The notes beneath the pieces are model-generated. The model worked only from the letters and a program-made list of their open reading frames with translations. It made no database searches and was not told where the DNA came from. From Streptomyces sp. NBRC 110611 (lineage in GTDB: Bacteria > Actinomycetota > Actinomycetes > Streptomycetales > Streptomycetaceae), in NCBI RefSeq assembly GCF_001590865.1, contig NZ_BBUY01000002.1:657446-720470 (forward strand): a DNA stretch of 63,025 nucleotides, given 5' to 3'. Shown one piece after another: positions 35,803 through 45,386 of this stretch; the stretch's first letter is position 1; every line of letters starts with the position of its first letter. The position numbers and the translations under genes were made by a program.

Positions 35803-37386
35803 ATGAGCGACACCCACACCACCCCCTCCCACGGGCACAGCACGCCTTCCCACGGGCATGGCCCGTTCATTGCGGCCATCGACCAGGGGACGACTTCCAG
35901 CCGCTGCATCATCTTCGACAAGGACGGCCGGATCGTCGCGGTCGACCAGAAGGAACACGAGCAGATCTTCCCCCGGCCCGGCTGGGTGGAGCACGACGCG
36001 ACCGAGATCTGGACCAACGTCCAGCAGGTCGTCGCCGGCGCCGTCGGCAAGGCCGGCATCGGCTCGGCCTGCGACGTCCACGCCATCGGCATCACCAACC
36101 AGCGTGAGACCACCGTCCTGTGGGACCGGCACACCGGCGAGCCCGTCCACAACGCCATCGTCTGGCAGGACACCCGCACCGACGCGCTCTGCCGGGAACT
36201 CGGCCGCAACGTCGGCCAGGACCGCTTCCGCCGCGAGACCGGCCTGCCGCTGGCCTCGTACTTCGCCGGCCCGAAGATCCGCTGGCTGCTCGACAACGTC
36301 GAAGGCCTGCGCGAGCGCGCCGAACGCGGCGACATCCTCTTCGGCACCATGGACTCCTGGGTCATCTGGAACCTCACCGGCGGCACCGTCGGCGGCCACC
36401 ACGTCACCGACGTCACCAACGCCTCCCGCACCCTCCTGATGAACCTGCACACCCTGCAGTGGGACGAGCGGATCCTCGACTCGATGGGCATCCCGGCGGC
36501 CATGCTCCCGGCGATCAGGTCCTCCGCCGAGGTCTACGGCAACACCGCCGAGGGCGCCCTCCCCGGCGACGTCCTCGCCGGCGTCCCCGTCGCCTCCGCG
36601 CTCGGCGACCAGCAGGCCGCCCTCTTCGGCCAGACCTGCTTCGACCAGGGCGAGGCCAAGTCCACGTACGGCACCGGCACCTTCATGCTGATGAACACCG
36701 GCCACGAGCCGGTCAACTCGTACAACGGACTGCTGACCACCGTCGGCTACCGCATCGGCGACCAGCGGCCGGTCTACGCGCTGGAAGGCTCCATCGCCGT
36801 CACCGGCTCGCTCGTCCAGTGGATGCGCGACCAGATGGGCCTCATCAACAGCGCCGCCGAGATCGAGACCCTGGCCAGCACCGTCGAGGACAACGGCGGC
36901 GCCTACTTCGTCCCGGCCTTCTCCGGCCTGTTCGCCCCCTACTGGCGTTCGGACGCCCGCGGCGTCATCGCGGGCCTGACCCGCTACGTCACCAAGGCGC
37001 ACATCGCACGCGCCGTCCTCGAGGCCACCGCCTGGCAGACCCGTGAGATCACCGACGCCATGACCAAGGACTCCGGCGTCGACCTCACCGCGCTCAAGGT
37101 CGACGGCGGCATGACCTCCAACAACCTGCTGATGCAGACCATCTCGGACTTCCTGGACGCCCCCGTGGTGCGCCCCATGGTCGCCGAGACCACCTGCCTC
37201 GGCGCTGCCTACGCGGCCGGACTGGCCGTCGGCTTCTGGTCCAGCACCGACGAGCTGCGCGCCAACTGGCGCCGGGCCGCCGAATGGACCCCCCGGATGG
37301 ACGCGGCCACCCGTGACCGCGAATACAAGAACTGGCTCAAGGCCGTCGAGCGGTCCATGGGCTGGATCGACGACGACGAGAGCTGA
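35803..37386 (+). CDS. glpK: Glycerol kinase GlpK
   Basis: Phosphorylates glycerol to glycerol 3-phosphate with ATP. The 527-residue protein is an FGGY kinase with the ATP-binding motif [12 protein letters not shown] near the N-terminus and the C-terminal signature [12 protein letters not shown]. It has an N-terminal extension of about 20 residues built from a short duplication rich in His ([14 protein letters not shown]). The start ATG is close to the previous stop. It is the second structural gene of the operon; glpD follows after 13 nt. Confidence 0.96.
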   Translation: MSDTHTTPSHGHSTPSHGHGPFIAAIDQGTTSSRCIIFDKDGRIVAVDQKEHEQIFPRPGWVEHDATEIWTNVQQVVAGAVGKAGIGSACDVHAIGITNQRETTVLWDRHTGEPVHNAIVWQDTRTDALCRELGRNVGQDRFRRETGLPLASYFAGPKIRWLLDNVEGLRERAERGDILFGTMDSWVIWNLTGGTVGGHHVTDVTNASRTLLMNLHTLQWDERILDSMGIPAAMLPAIRSSAEVYGNTAEGALPGDVLAGVPVASALGDQQAALFGQTCFDQGEAKSTYGTGTFMLMNTGHEPVNSYNGLLTTVGYRIGDQRPVYALEGSIAVTGSLVQWMRDQMGLINSAAEIETLASTVEDNGGAYFVPAFSGLFAPYWRSDARGVIAGLTRYVTKAHIARAVLEATAWQTREITDAMTKDSGVDLTALKVDGGMTSNNLLMQTISDFLDAPVVRPMVAETTCLGAAYAAGLAVGFWSSTDELRANWRRAAEWTPRMDAATRDREYKNWLKAVERSMGWIDDDES

Positions 37387-37399
37387 CGAGGAGCACATC

Positions 37400-39004
37400 A
37401 TGAGCACCCTGCAGAGCGTCCCGGCACTCGGGACGCACCCGGCCAACGGTTCGACCGCGAGCCGCGCCGAGACTCGGGAGCAGCTTTCCAAGGCGACCTA
37501 CGACCTCCTGGTGATCGGCGGCGGCATCCTGGGCATCTCCACTGCCTGGCACGCCGCACAGGCCGGGCTGCGGGTGGCCCTGGTGGACGCCGGCGACTTC
37601 GCCGGCGCCACCTCCTCCGCCTCCTCCAAGCTGCTGCACGGCGGTCTGCGCTACCTGCAGACCGGCGCGGTCAAGCTGGTCGCGGAGAACCACTTCGAGC
37701 GGCGCGCGGTCTCCCGCGAGGTCGCACCGCACCTCTCCAACCCCCTGACCTTCTACCTGCCGGTCTACAAGGGCGGCCCGCACGGCGCGGCCAAGCTCGG
37801 CGCGGGCGTCTTCGCCTACTCCGCGCTCTCCGCGTTCGGTGACGGCGTCGGCCACGTGATATCCGCGGCCAAGGCCCAGCGCGACGTCCCCGAGCTGCGG
37901 ACGGAGAACCTCAAGGCCGTGGCCGTCTACGGCGACGACCAGATGAACGACTCCCGGATGGCCCTGATGACGGTCCGCGCGGCCGCCGCCGCCGGCGCCA
38001 CCGTCCTCAACCACTCCGAGGTCACCGGCCTGCGCTTCACCCAGGGCCGGGTCACCGGCGCCGAGCTCAAGGACCGCCTGGACGGCACCGAGTACGGCGT
38101 CAGCGCCCGCCTGGTCCTCAACGCCACCGGCCCCTGGGTCGACCACCTCCGCAAGATGGAGGACCCGAACGCGGCCCCGTCGATCCGGCTGTCGAAGGGT
38201 GCGCACCTGGTCCTCAAGCGCACCGCCCCGTGGAAGGCCGCGCTGGCGACCCCCATCGACAAGTACCGCATCACCTTCGCCCTCCCCTGGGAGGACATGC
38301 TGCTCCTCGGCACCACCGACGAGGAGTACGAGGGCGACCCGGCGGACGTCGCGGTCAACGAGAAGGACACCGCCCAGATCCTGGACGAGGCCGCCTTCTC
38401 CATCCGCGACCAGCAGCTGAGCCGCGACCTGATCACCTACTCCTTCGCGGGCCTGCGCGTCCTGCCCGGCGGCCCCGGCGACACCTCCAAGGCCAAGCGC
38501 GAGACGGTCGTCACCGAGGGCTCCGGCGGCATGCTGTCGGTGGCCGGCGGCAAGTGGACGACCTTCCGCCACATCGGCCGTACGATCATGAACAAGCTCG
38601 CGGCGCTGCCCGGCGGCCCGCTGGCCGACGACATGGAGCCGATCGCCCACCTGCCGAAGAAGCTGCCGCTGCCCGGCATCGCCAACCCGAACGCGGTCGC
38701 GCACCGGCTGCTCGTCGACGGCGGCACCCCCGGCCCGCGGATGGCTCCGGACACCGCCCGTCACCTCGCCACCCACTACGGCTCGCTGTCCTTCGACATC
38801 GCCCGCCTGGCCAACGAGGACCCGGCCCTGGCCGAGCGCATCCACCCGGACGCCCCCGAGATCTGGGCCCAGGTCGTCTACGCCCGGGACAACGAGTGGG
38901 CCGAGACCGTCGACGACGTCCTGCGCCGCCGCACCACCCTCACCATCCGCGGCCTCGACACGGAAGACGTCCGTACCAAGGTCAAGGACCTGCTGACGGA
39001 CTGA
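37400..39004 (+). CDS. glpD: Glycerol-3-phosphate dehydrogenase GlpD
   Basis: FAD-dependent enzyme, associated with the membrane, that oxidises glycerol 3-phosphate to dihydroxyacetone phosphate. The 534-residue protein has the FAD-binding motif LLVIGGGILGISTAWHAA, followed by SSASSKLLHGGLRYLQ, the family signature. ATG start with GAGGAG about 7 nt upstream, 13 nt after the glpK stop. A strong hairpin at 39022-39058 follows and ends the operon. Confidence 0.96.
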   Translation: MSTLQSVPALGTHPANGSTASRAETREQLSKATYDLLVIGGGILGISTAWHAAQAGLRVALVDAGDFAGATSSASSKLLHGGLRYLQTGAVKLVAENHFERRAVSREVAPHLSNPLTFYLPVYKGGPHGAAKLGAGVFAYSALSAFGDGVGHVISAAKAQRDVPELRTENLKAVAVYGDDQMNDSRMALMTVRAAAAAGATVLNHSEVTGLRFTQGRVTGAELKDRLDGTEYGVSARLVLNATGPWVDHLRKMEDPNAAPSIRLSKGAHLVLKRTAPWKAALATPIDKYRITFALPWEDMLLLGTTDEEYEGDPADVAVNEKDTAQILDEAAFSIRDQQLSRDLITYSFAGLRVLPGGPGDTSKAKRETVVTEGSGGMLSVAGGKWTTFRHIGRTIMNKLAALPGGPLADDMEPIAHLPKKLPLPGIANPNAVAHRLLVDGGTPGPRMAPDTARHLATHYGSLSFDIARLANEDPALAERIHPDAPEIWAQVVYARDNEWAETVDDVLRRRTTLTIRGLDTEDVRTKVKDLLTD

Positions 39005-39021
39005 CGCCGGCGGACCGGTGA

Positions 39022-39058
39022 ACGGCGGGGCGGTCCCGGAAAGGGGCCGCCCCGCCGT
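39022..39058 (+). terminator. Terminator of the gyl operon
   Basis: Inverted repeat with arms of about 15 bp, CGGCGGGGCGGTCCC (39023-39037) and GGGGCCGCCCCGCCG (39043-39057), with a 5-nt loop and one G-T type mismatch. It starts 19 nt past the glpD stop codon. Confidence 0.85.
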
Positions 39059-39259
39059 GCGCCGGACACCGCGGCGCGGCCGGACGCCCCCGGGACACAT
39101 CGGACGAACAGCACGGGAACGGGCCGGAGGTATCGGTACTCGTTCGTGCACAGGGGCTGCGGACCGCCACCACACACGCCGTAGGCTGGGTGGCGCACGC
39201 AACGGAACTGCTGCCGGCGGCCGCCCCAGGCGGCCGAACCGGTCGGAAGGAGGCGCTGG

Positions 39260-40267
39260 GTGATCGAGCTCGAGGGGGTACCCGAGCTGATCGACCCGGT
39301 CATGGTGGCCGCGTTCGAAGGCTGGAACGACGCCGGCGACGCCGCCTCCGCCGCGGTCGCACACCTGGACCGGGAATGGAAGGGCGAGGTCTTCGCCTCA
39401 CTGGACGCCGAGGACTACTACGACTTCCAGGTGAACCGTCCCACCGTCTCCCTGGACGGCGGCGTGCGGAAGATCACCTGGCCGACGACCCGCCTGTCCG
39501 TCGTCCGCGTCCGCGGCGGGGACGGGGACGGCTCCTCGGGGGGCAAGGGGCGGACCCGCGACCTGGTCCTGGTCCGCGGGATCGAACCCAGCATGCGCTG
39601 GCGCTCGTTCTGCAACGAAATCCTCGGCTACGCCCATGAGTTGGGCGTGGAGATGCTGGTGGTGCTGGGCGCACTGCTGGGCGACACCCCGCACACCCGC
39701 CCGGTCCCGGTCAGCGGCATCACCTCCGACGCGGACCTGGCCCGGCGGCTGGACCTGGAGGAGTCCCGCTACGAAGGCCCGACGGGCATCGTCGGCGTCC
39801 TCCAGGAGGCGTGCACCCAGGCGGGCGTGCCCGCGGTGAGCCTGTGGGCCGCGGTGCCGCACTACGTGTCCCAGCCGCCCAACCCGAAGGCCGGCCTCGC
39901 CCTGCTGAACCGCCTGGAGGACCTGCTCGGCATCAGCATCCCGCTCGGTGAGCTGAGCGAGGACGCGCGGGCCTGGCAGCTGGGCGTGGACCAGCTGGCG
40001 GCCGAGGACAGCGAGGTCGCCGAGTACGTCCAGTCGCTGGAGGAGGCGCGGGACACCGCGGACCTGCCGGAGGCGTCCGGCGAGGCCATCGCCCGCGAGT
40101 TCGAGCGCTACCTGCGCCGCCGCGACCCGCACACCCCGGAAGGCGGCCGGACCGCCGACGGGCGGGACGGTTCGTTCCTCCGCGACACCTCCAGCGGGCG
40201 CACCCGGCCGCCGCGGCCGGCCCCACAGGACCCGCCCCACGAGGAGTCGCCGGAGGGCGACGAGTAG
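39260..40267 (+). CDS. parJ: PAC2-family protein ParJ
   Basis: A 335-residue protein of the PAC2 (proteasome assembly chaperone 2-like) family, with VMVAAFEGWNDAGDAASAAV near the N-terminus and LGALLGDTPHTRP in the middle. The S. coelicolor orthologue, as I remember it, is ParJ (SCO1662), reported to bind the partition protein ParA and affect its polymerisation during sporulation. The C-terminal 50 residues are charged and disordered. GTG start preceded by GGAAGGAGG. It lies after the glycerol operon and is convergent with mshC. Confidence 0.85.
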   Translation: MIELEGVPELIDPVMVAAFEGWNDAGDAASAAVAHLDREWKGEVFASLDAEDYYDFQVNRPTVSLDGGVRKITWPTTRLSVVRVRGGDGDGSSGGKGRTRDLVLVRGIEPSMRWRSFCNEILGYAHELGVEMLVVLGALLGDTPHTRPVPVSGITSDADLARRLDLEESRYEGPTGIVGVLQEACTQAGVPAVSLWAAVPHYVSQPPNPKAGLALLNRLEDLLGISIPLGELSEDARAWQLGVDQLAAEDSEVAEYVQSLEEARDTADLPEASGEAIAREFERYLRRRDPHTPEGGRTADGRDGSFLRDTSSGRTRPPRPAPQDPPHEESPEGDE

Positions 40268-40407
40268 CCGCGCGCGCAATCCCCGTACTGCATCCTCGTA
40301 CTGCGCAAAGCCGGTGGGGGTGTACGCGAGGGACCACGCTCACGCGTGGCGCACCTGCGGACACCCCCACCGGGGTCCGACGGGCCGTACCCGACGAACG
40401 GGAAGGC

Positions 40408-41637
40408 TCAGAGGGCCACACCCAGCAGCGCGTCGACGGCCCGCGACACCAGGCCCGGCGCGCCCTCGTCCGTCCCCCCGCCGTTCTCCTGGGCGGCGGC
40501 CCAGGCATCCACCGCGGCCAGCGCCGCCGGGGAGTCCAGGTCGTCGGCGAGGGCCTCGCGGAGCTGCTCCAGGAGCACTTCGGCTGACGGGCCGTCGGGG
40601 CGGGAGACCGCGGCGCGCCAGCGCGCGAGCCGCCGCTCGGCCTCGTCCAGCACCGCGTCGGTCCACTCCCAGTCGGAGCGGTAGTGGTGCGAGAGCAGCG
40701 CCAGCCGGATCGCGGCCGGGTCGGTGCCGGCCCGCCGGACCGCGGAGACGAAGACGAGGTTGCCCTTCGACTTGGACATCTTCTCGCCGTTCAGGGCCAC
40801 CATCCCGGCGTGGACGTACGCCTTGGCGAACGGGTGCGCGCCGGTGAGGGCCTGGGCGTGCGAGGCGCCCATCTCGTGGTGCGGGAAGGCGAGGTCGGAG
40901 CCGCCGCCCTGGACGTCGAAGCCCATGCCGAGGTGGTCGAGGGCGATGGCGACGCACTCGATGTGCCAGCCGGGCCGGCCGCGGCCCAACGAGCCGCCGT
41001 CCCAGCTCGGTTCGCCGTCGCGGGCGGCCTGCCACAGCATCGGGTCGAGGGGGTTCTTCTTGCCTTCGCGCTCCGGGTCGCCGCCGCGTTCGGCGGACAG
41101 CAGCCGCATCGCCTCCGCGTCCAGGCCGGAGACCTCGCCGAAGTGCGGGTCGGAGGCGACGGAGAAGTAGATGTCGCCGTCGAGTTCGTAGGCGGCGCCG
41201 GCGTCACGGAGCCGTTCCACCAGCGGGACGATGCCGGGTATCGCCTCGACCGCGCCGATGTAGTGGCGGGGCGGCAGCATCCGCAGGGCCGTCATGTCCT
41301 CGCGGAACAGGGCGGTCTCGCGTTCGGCGAGCGCGGTCCAGTCCTCGCCGGTCGCCAGGGCCCGCGCCAGCAGCGGGTCGTCCACGTCGGTGACGTTCTG
41401 CACGTAGTGCACTTGTCGCTTCGTGTCGAGCCACACGCGCTGCACCAGGTCGAACGCGTTGTAGGTCGCCGCGTGTCCGATGTGGGTGGCGTCGTAGGGC
41501 GTGATGCCGCAGACGTAGAGACGGGCGACGGGACCGGGGGCGAGGGTCACCCGGCCACCGGTCGCGGTGTCGTGGATCCTCAGGTCGCGGCCCTGGCCGG
41601 GCAGGGCGGGGACCTCGGAAGCGGGCCATGCATGCAT
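40408..41637 (-). CDS. mshC: Cysteine:1D-myo-inosityl 2-amino-2-deoxy-glucopyranoside ligase MshC
   Basis: ATP-dependent ligase of mycothiol biosynthesis that joins cysteine to GlcN-inositol. The 409-residue protein is a cysteinyl-tRNA synthetase paralogue with the HIGH-type motif [12 protein letters not shown] and the KMSKS loop [12 protein letters not shown], the zinc-site HHEMG and the WHIECVAIA segment. It is shorter than a cysteinyl-tRNA synthetase because it lacks the tRNA-binding domain. Its neighbours on the same strand are the SCO1664-type kinase-like gene, DUF3090 and a phosphatase. Confidence 0.95.
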   Translation of the reverse strand: MHAWPASEVPALPGQGRDLRIHDTATGGRVTLAPGPVARLYVCGITPYDATHIGHAATYNAFDLVQRVWLDTKRQVHYVQNVTDVDDPLLARALATGEDWTALAERETALFREDMTALRMLPPRHYIGAVEAIPGIVPLVERLRDAGAAYELDGDIYFSVASDPHFGEVSGLDAEAMRLLSAERGGDPEREGKKNPLDPMLWQAARDGEPSWDGGSLGRGRPGWHIECVAIALDHLGMGFDVQGGGSDLAFPHHEMGASHAQALTGAHPFAKAYVHAGMVALNGEKMSKSKGNLVFVSAVRRAGTDPAAIRLALLSHHYRSDWEWTDAVLDEAERRLARWRAAVSRPDGPSAEVLLEQLREALADDLDSPAALAAVDAWAAAQENGGGTDEGAPGLVSRAVDALLGVAL

Positions 41638-41819
41638 GCCTTGAGCGTAACCGGATGGATGTTCCGTATACGAACCGGGCTACGGGGCTTGGCCGGAAAG
41701 GCGGTCTCGCGGGTGACGGGCCGGCGTGCGGGGGCGTGACGGGCCGGTGGTGCGGGGCGCGGGCAGGCCGGTGTGCGCGGGCGCGCGGGGGCGGCGCAGG
41801 GGTGTGCCGCGACGGCCGG

Positions 41820-42746
41820 TCAGACGGGCGGCCAGGGGACGGCGGGCCACCCGCCGCCCGGCTCGGGGTGCCGGCCACTGCTCAGCAGCCCGGCCACCCG
41901 GGCCCGCAGCGCCTCGGTCTCGGTGTCCGTGAGGAGGCCGGCCAGCCGCGTGGTGAGCGGCCCGGAGTCCCCCAGCGCGGTCCGCAGGCGGCGCAGGACC
42001 TCCAGCGCCTCCGCGGTCAGCGGCTCCCCCGCCCATCCCCACAGGAGCGTGCGCAGCTTGTCCTCGGCGTGGAAGGTGACACCGTGGTCGATGGCGTAGA
42101 ACCGTCCGTCGGCGCCGGGCAGCAGATGGCCGCCCTTGCGGTCACCGTTGTTGATCACCGCGTCGAGCACCGCCAGCCGCCGCAGCCGGGGGTGGTCGGC
42201 GTGCACCAGCAGCGCGGTGCGGCCCGCGCCCAGCTGCGCCCGGCCGACCGCCTTCCAGCCGGGGCCCGGTTCGTCGCCGTCCACCAGGGCGAGCAGGGCG
42301 GGTACCTCGCCGCTGCTGCCCGGCGGTTCGATCCACTCCTGGACCATGCCGGTGCCGTACGGGCCGTCGCGCAGCACGGTCGGCGGGATCAGGTCCCAGC
42401 CGCAGGCGCGGGAGACCTCGTAGGCGGCGACCTCGCGCTGGGCGAGGGTGCCGTCGGGGAAGTCCCACAGCGGCCGCTCGCCGGCCACCGGCTTGTAGAC
42501 GCAGGCGGCGGTCCGGCCGTCGTACCCGACCGTGCAGTACAGCACGGTGTTCGACGCCTCCTGGACGCGGCCGCGTACGGTCAGCTCACCGTCGGCGAGG
42601 AAGGCGTCCGGCAGGCCGACGGCGGGCCGCGGCGGGGCCGCCGGCGCGTCCGGGGCGCCGACGGGACGGGGCAGGGCCCCGGACGGCTCCACGGCGGGTT
42701 CCGGGGCGCTCAGGCGTTCCGCCGGTATCCGTTCTGGCGCGGGCAT
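41820..42746 (-). CDS. SCO1664-family kinase-like protein
   Basis: A 308-residue protein of the family known by its S. coelicolor member SCO1664, with a PI3/4-kinase or HipA-like fold. Visible catalytic features are the Lys in CVYKPVAGE (K85), the acidic LAQREVAAYEV, the catalytic loop NNGDRKGGH (199-207) and the metal motif AIDHG (D220). An Ala- and Pro-rich segment forms the first 45 residues. The ATG at 42746 is preceded by GGAGGG; translation starts inside the end of the DUF3090 gene (37-nt overlap), which indicates coupling. The substrate is unknown, and kinase activity is inferred from motifs. Confidence 0.88.
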   Translation of the reverse strand: MPAPERIPAERLSAPEPAVEPSGALPRPVGAPDAPAAPPRPAVGLPDAFLADGELTVRGRVQEASNTVLYCTVGYDGRTAACVYKPVAGERPLWDFPDGTLAQREVAAYEVSRACGWDLIPPTVLRDGPYGTGMVQEWIEPPGSSGEVPALLALVDGDEPGPGWKAVGRAQLGAGRTALLVHADHPRLRRLAVLDAVINNGDRKGGHLLPGADGRFYAIDHGVTFHAEDKLRTLLWGWAGEPLTAEALEVLRRLRTALGDSGPLTTRLAGLLTDTETEALRARVAGLLSSGRHPEPGGGWPAVPWPPV

Positions 42747-43300
42747 ACGTGTCCCTCCGGGTCGAGCGGCAGGCTGCACAGCGGGCACGGCGGCCGGCCG
42801 GCGTTGACCACGTCCAGCGCCCGCTTGGCGAACGCCCTGGCCATGGCTCCGGTGAGGCGCACCCGCAGCATCGGCGGGCCGTTCTCGTCGTCCTGGAGGA
42901 GCCGCTCCTCGGCGTCGGCGAGGTCCTCCTCGTTGTCGGCGGAGAGCTCGACCAGGGCCTGCGCCTCGACGATCATCCGTTCGTCCTCGCCGTCCCAGGC
43001 CAGCGCCATCGTGCCGACCCGGAACTCCTCCTCGACAGGGGTCTGGAGCGGGGCGGTGTCGGTGAGCTCGGCGGGGGAGACGGCGGGCACCGGGGCGTTG
43101 CCGCCGCTGCGCCGTACGACCTCGTCGAGCAGTTCGTCGATCCGTTCGGCGAGCGCCGCGACCTGGGTCTTCTCCAGGGCGACACTGGTGGTGCGGCCGG
43201 CCGCGGTGGCCTGGAGGTAGAACGTGCGGCGGCCAGGCAGCCCGACCGTACCGGCCACGAAGCGGTCCGGCGCGTCGTAGAAGAACACCTGACGGGACAA
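42710..43300 (-). CDS. DUF3090 family protein (SCO1665 type)
   Basis: A 196-residue conserved actinobacterial protein (DUF3090). The N-terminus MSRQVFFYDAPDRFVAGTVG and the C-terminal zinc-ribbon-like CPLCSLPLDPEGHVCPRQ are the family features; the cysteines C-x2-C and C-P could bind a metal. The rest is beta-rich. The start is TTG at 43300, giving the family N-terminus. Its 3' end overlaps the kinase-like gene by 37 nt, and a phosphatase gene lies 108 nt upstream. The function is unknown; this conserved neighbourhood is the best clue. Confidence 0.88.
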   Translation of the reverse strand: MSRQVFFYDAPDRFVAGTVGLPGRRTFYLQATAAGRTTSVALEKTQVAALAERIDELLDEVVRRSGGNAPVPAVSPAELTDTAPLQTPVEEEFRVGTMALAWDGEDERMIVEAQALVELSADNEEDLADAEERLLQDDENGPPMLRVRLTGAMARAFAKRALDVVNAGRPPCPLCSLPLDPEGHVCPRQNGYRRNA

Positions 43301-43408
43301 GGTCCTGCTCCGATTGCTCGACTGCGGGTCACTGCGGTCGCTGCACGTCCCGCGGGCCGCGGGGGCGTGGCGGGCAGCGCCGTCGCACCACCCTACTGCT
43401 CCGGCTGA

Positions 43409-44107
43409 TCACGCCGCGCCGGTACCGCCCCCGACGGCCGCGTCCCGGCCGTCCGCGGCGCCGGCGGCGTCGTCCCGGGGCACCAGCGCGCCGAAGTCGC
43501 CGGTGTCGCCGAGGCGGACGAGGTAGGGGCGCAGCCGGGTGTAGCGGATCGCGGTGACCGAGCAGGGCTCGACGGAGATCCGCTGGAAGTGGTCGAGGTG
43601 CAGGCCCAGCGCGTCGGCGACCAGCGCTTTGATGATGTCGCCGTGGGAGCACATGGCGTAGGCCGCCTCGGGGCCGTGGGCCTCGGCGACGCGGGCGTTC
43701 CAGTCGTGCACCGCGTCCACCGCGCGGGCCTGCATGGCCCGCAGCGTCTCACCGCCGGGGAAGGCGGCCGTGGAGGCGTGCCGCTGGACGACCTCCATCA
43801 GCGGCTCGTCGTGGAGCTCGGCGAGTTTGCGGCCCGACCAGTCGCCGTAGTCGCATTCGGTGATCCGGTCCTCGATGTGCAGCGCCAGCCGGGGGCGGGC
43901 TTGAAGGAGTGGCTGGACGGTCTCCCGGCAGCGCTGCAGCGGGCTGGAGACGACGGCGGCCAGCGGCACCTGCGCCAGCCGCACGGGCAGGGCGGCGGAC
44001 TGGGCGGCGCCGCGCTCGTCGAGGGCGACTCCGGGGGCGCGTCCGGCGAGCACGCCGGCGGTGTTGGCGGTGGAGCGGCCGTGCCGCACCAGGATCAGCG
44101 TGGGCAT
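43409..44107 (-). CDS. Histidine phosphatase family protein (MSMEG_4193-like)
   Basis: A 232-residue phosphoglycerate-mutase-like phosphatase. The phosphohistidine motif is LVRHGRSTAN, with H9. The second Arg is in SSPLQRCRET, the catalytic acid in ECDYGDWSGR and the second catalytic His in MCSHGDIIKAL. It is the first gene of the group phosphatase, DUF3090, kinase-like and mshC on the same strand. The C-terminal tail is Ala- and Gly-rich. Substrate unknown. Confidence 0.9.
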   Translation of the reverse strand: MPTLILVRHGRSTANTAGVLAGRAPGVALDERGAAQSAALPVRLAQVPLAAVVSSPLQRCRETVQPLLQARPRLALHIEDRITECDYGDWSGRKLAELHDEPLMEVVQRHASTAAFPGGETLRAMQARAVDAVHDWNARVAEAHGPEAAYAMCSHGDIIKALVADALGLHLDHFQRISVEPCSVTAIRYTRLRPYLVRLGDTGDFGALVPRDDAAGAADGRDAAVGGGTGAA

Positions 44108-44228
44108 GACCGCCAGCCTACGTTCGGGGGCGCGTTCCCGGCAGGTGTCCGGGCTCGGCGGCAGGTGGCGGCGCGGCCTCCGGCAGATGGCGGGCGCTTC
44201 CTGGCAGCGGGCGGGGGTCCGAGCGAGA

Positions 44229-45224
44229 ATGCCAGGTGTGATCGTGGACTGCGCCGTCTACCGGGAGGGCCGCCGCACGGACTGCGCGGCGGACTTCTCC
44301 CAGGCCCTCCAGGCGGCGCGGGCCGAGGGCCACTCCTTCCTGTGGCTGGGCCTGTACGAGCCGACGGCGGACGAGTTCACGCTGGCCAGCAGCGAGTTCG
44401 CGCTGCACCCGCTGGCGGTCGAGGACGCGCTCAAGGCGCATCAGCGGCCCAAGCTGGAGGTCTACGACGACTCGCTGTTCATGGTGCTGAAGCCGGTGAC
44501 CTACGACGTCGAGGCGGACACGGTGACCTCGTCGGAGGTGATGGTGTTCGTGGGCGACGCGTTCGTGGTGACCGTACGGCACGGCGAAGCCAGTCCGCTG
44601 GGGGTGGTCCGGCACCGGCTGGAGGAGCACCCGGAGATCCTGCGGCACGGCCCGGGCGCGGTGCTGTACGCGGTGAGCGACGCCGTGGTCGACCACTACA
44701 TCGAGGTGGCCGCCGAACTCCAGGCGGACCTGGAGGAGTTGGAGGCGGAGGTGTTCGCCCCGATGCGCGGCCGGGACGTGCGCAACACCGCCGCCGAGAT
44801 CTACTCGTTCAAACGTGAGGTGCTGGAATTCCGGCGGGCGACCGGCCCGTTGGCGGAGCCGATGGCCCGGTTGCAGAATCCAGGCGTGCCGTTCATCCAT
44901 GACCACGCCCGGCCGTTCTTCCGCGACGTCGGCGACCACCTCACCCGGGCCAACGAGTCCGTGGAGGGCCTGGACCGGCTGCTGTCGGACATCCTCGCCG
45001 CCCATCTGGCGCAGATGGGCGTGCGGCAGAACGACGACATGCGCAAGATCTCGGCCTGGGCGGCGCTGGCGGCCGTCCCCACGATGATCGCCGGCATCTA
45101 CGGGATGAACTTCGCCTTCATGCCGGAGCTCCGGTGGCATCTGGGCTACCCGGCGATCCTGGTGCTGATGGCTCTCCTGGAGGTGGGCCTCTACCGGCTC
45201 TTCAAGCACCGCGGCTGGCTGTGA
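44229..45224 (+). CDS. CorA-type magnesium/cobalt transporter
   Basis: A 331-residue divalent cation channel protein. The cytoplasmic N-terminal domain has an alpha/beta fold, followed by two C-terminal membrane helices, with the selectivity signature GMN in IYGMNFAFMPEL. Length is in the usual CorA range. The ATG gives MPGVIVDCAVYRE; a GTG three codons downstream is possible. It is divergent from the phosphatase gene and followed by a set of 25-bp tandem repeats. Confidence 0.93.
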   Translation: MPGVIVDCAVYREGRRTDCAADFSQALQAARAEGHSFLWLGLYEPTADEFTLASSEFALHPLAVEDALKAHQRPKLEVYDDSLFMVLKPVTYDVEADTVTSSEVMVFVGDAFVVTVRHGEASPLGVVRHRLEEHPEILRHGPGAVLYAVSDAVVDHYIEVAAELQADLEELEAEVFAPMRGRDVRNTAAEIYSFKREVLEFRRATGPLAEPMARLQNPGVPFIHDHARPFFRDVGDHLTRANESVEGLDRLLSDILAAHLAQMGVRQNDDMRKISAWAALAAVPTMIAGIYGMNFAFMPELRWHLGYPAILVLMALLEVGLYRLFKHRGWL

Positions 45225-45236
45225 CTCCGTATCGGA

Positions 45237-45386
45237 CGTACGGCGAACGCCCGGTACGGGACGTACGGCGAACGCCCGGTACGGGACGTCCGACGGCAGC
45301 CCGGTACGGGACGTCCGACGGCAGCCCGGTGCGGTACGTCAGATGGCAGCCCGGTACCGGACGTCAGACGAACTCCGGTGCCGAGG
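45237..45386. repeat. 25-bp tandem repeat between corA and the ferritin-like gene
   Basis: Five contiguous 25-bp units occupy 45237-45261, 45262-45286, 45287-45311, 45312-45336 and 45337-45361, with a degenerate sixth after that. Each unit has the form CGTnCGnnGnAnnCCCGGTACGGGA. The last partial unit runs into the stop codon of the ferritin-like gene. The arrangement between convergent genes suggests a repeated terminator or a protein-binding array; there are no unique spacers. Confidence 0.85.

Noticed and set aside
45237..45386. CRISPR-like array
   Set aside because: Contiguous 25-bp units without unique spacers and no cas genes; tandem repeat instead.
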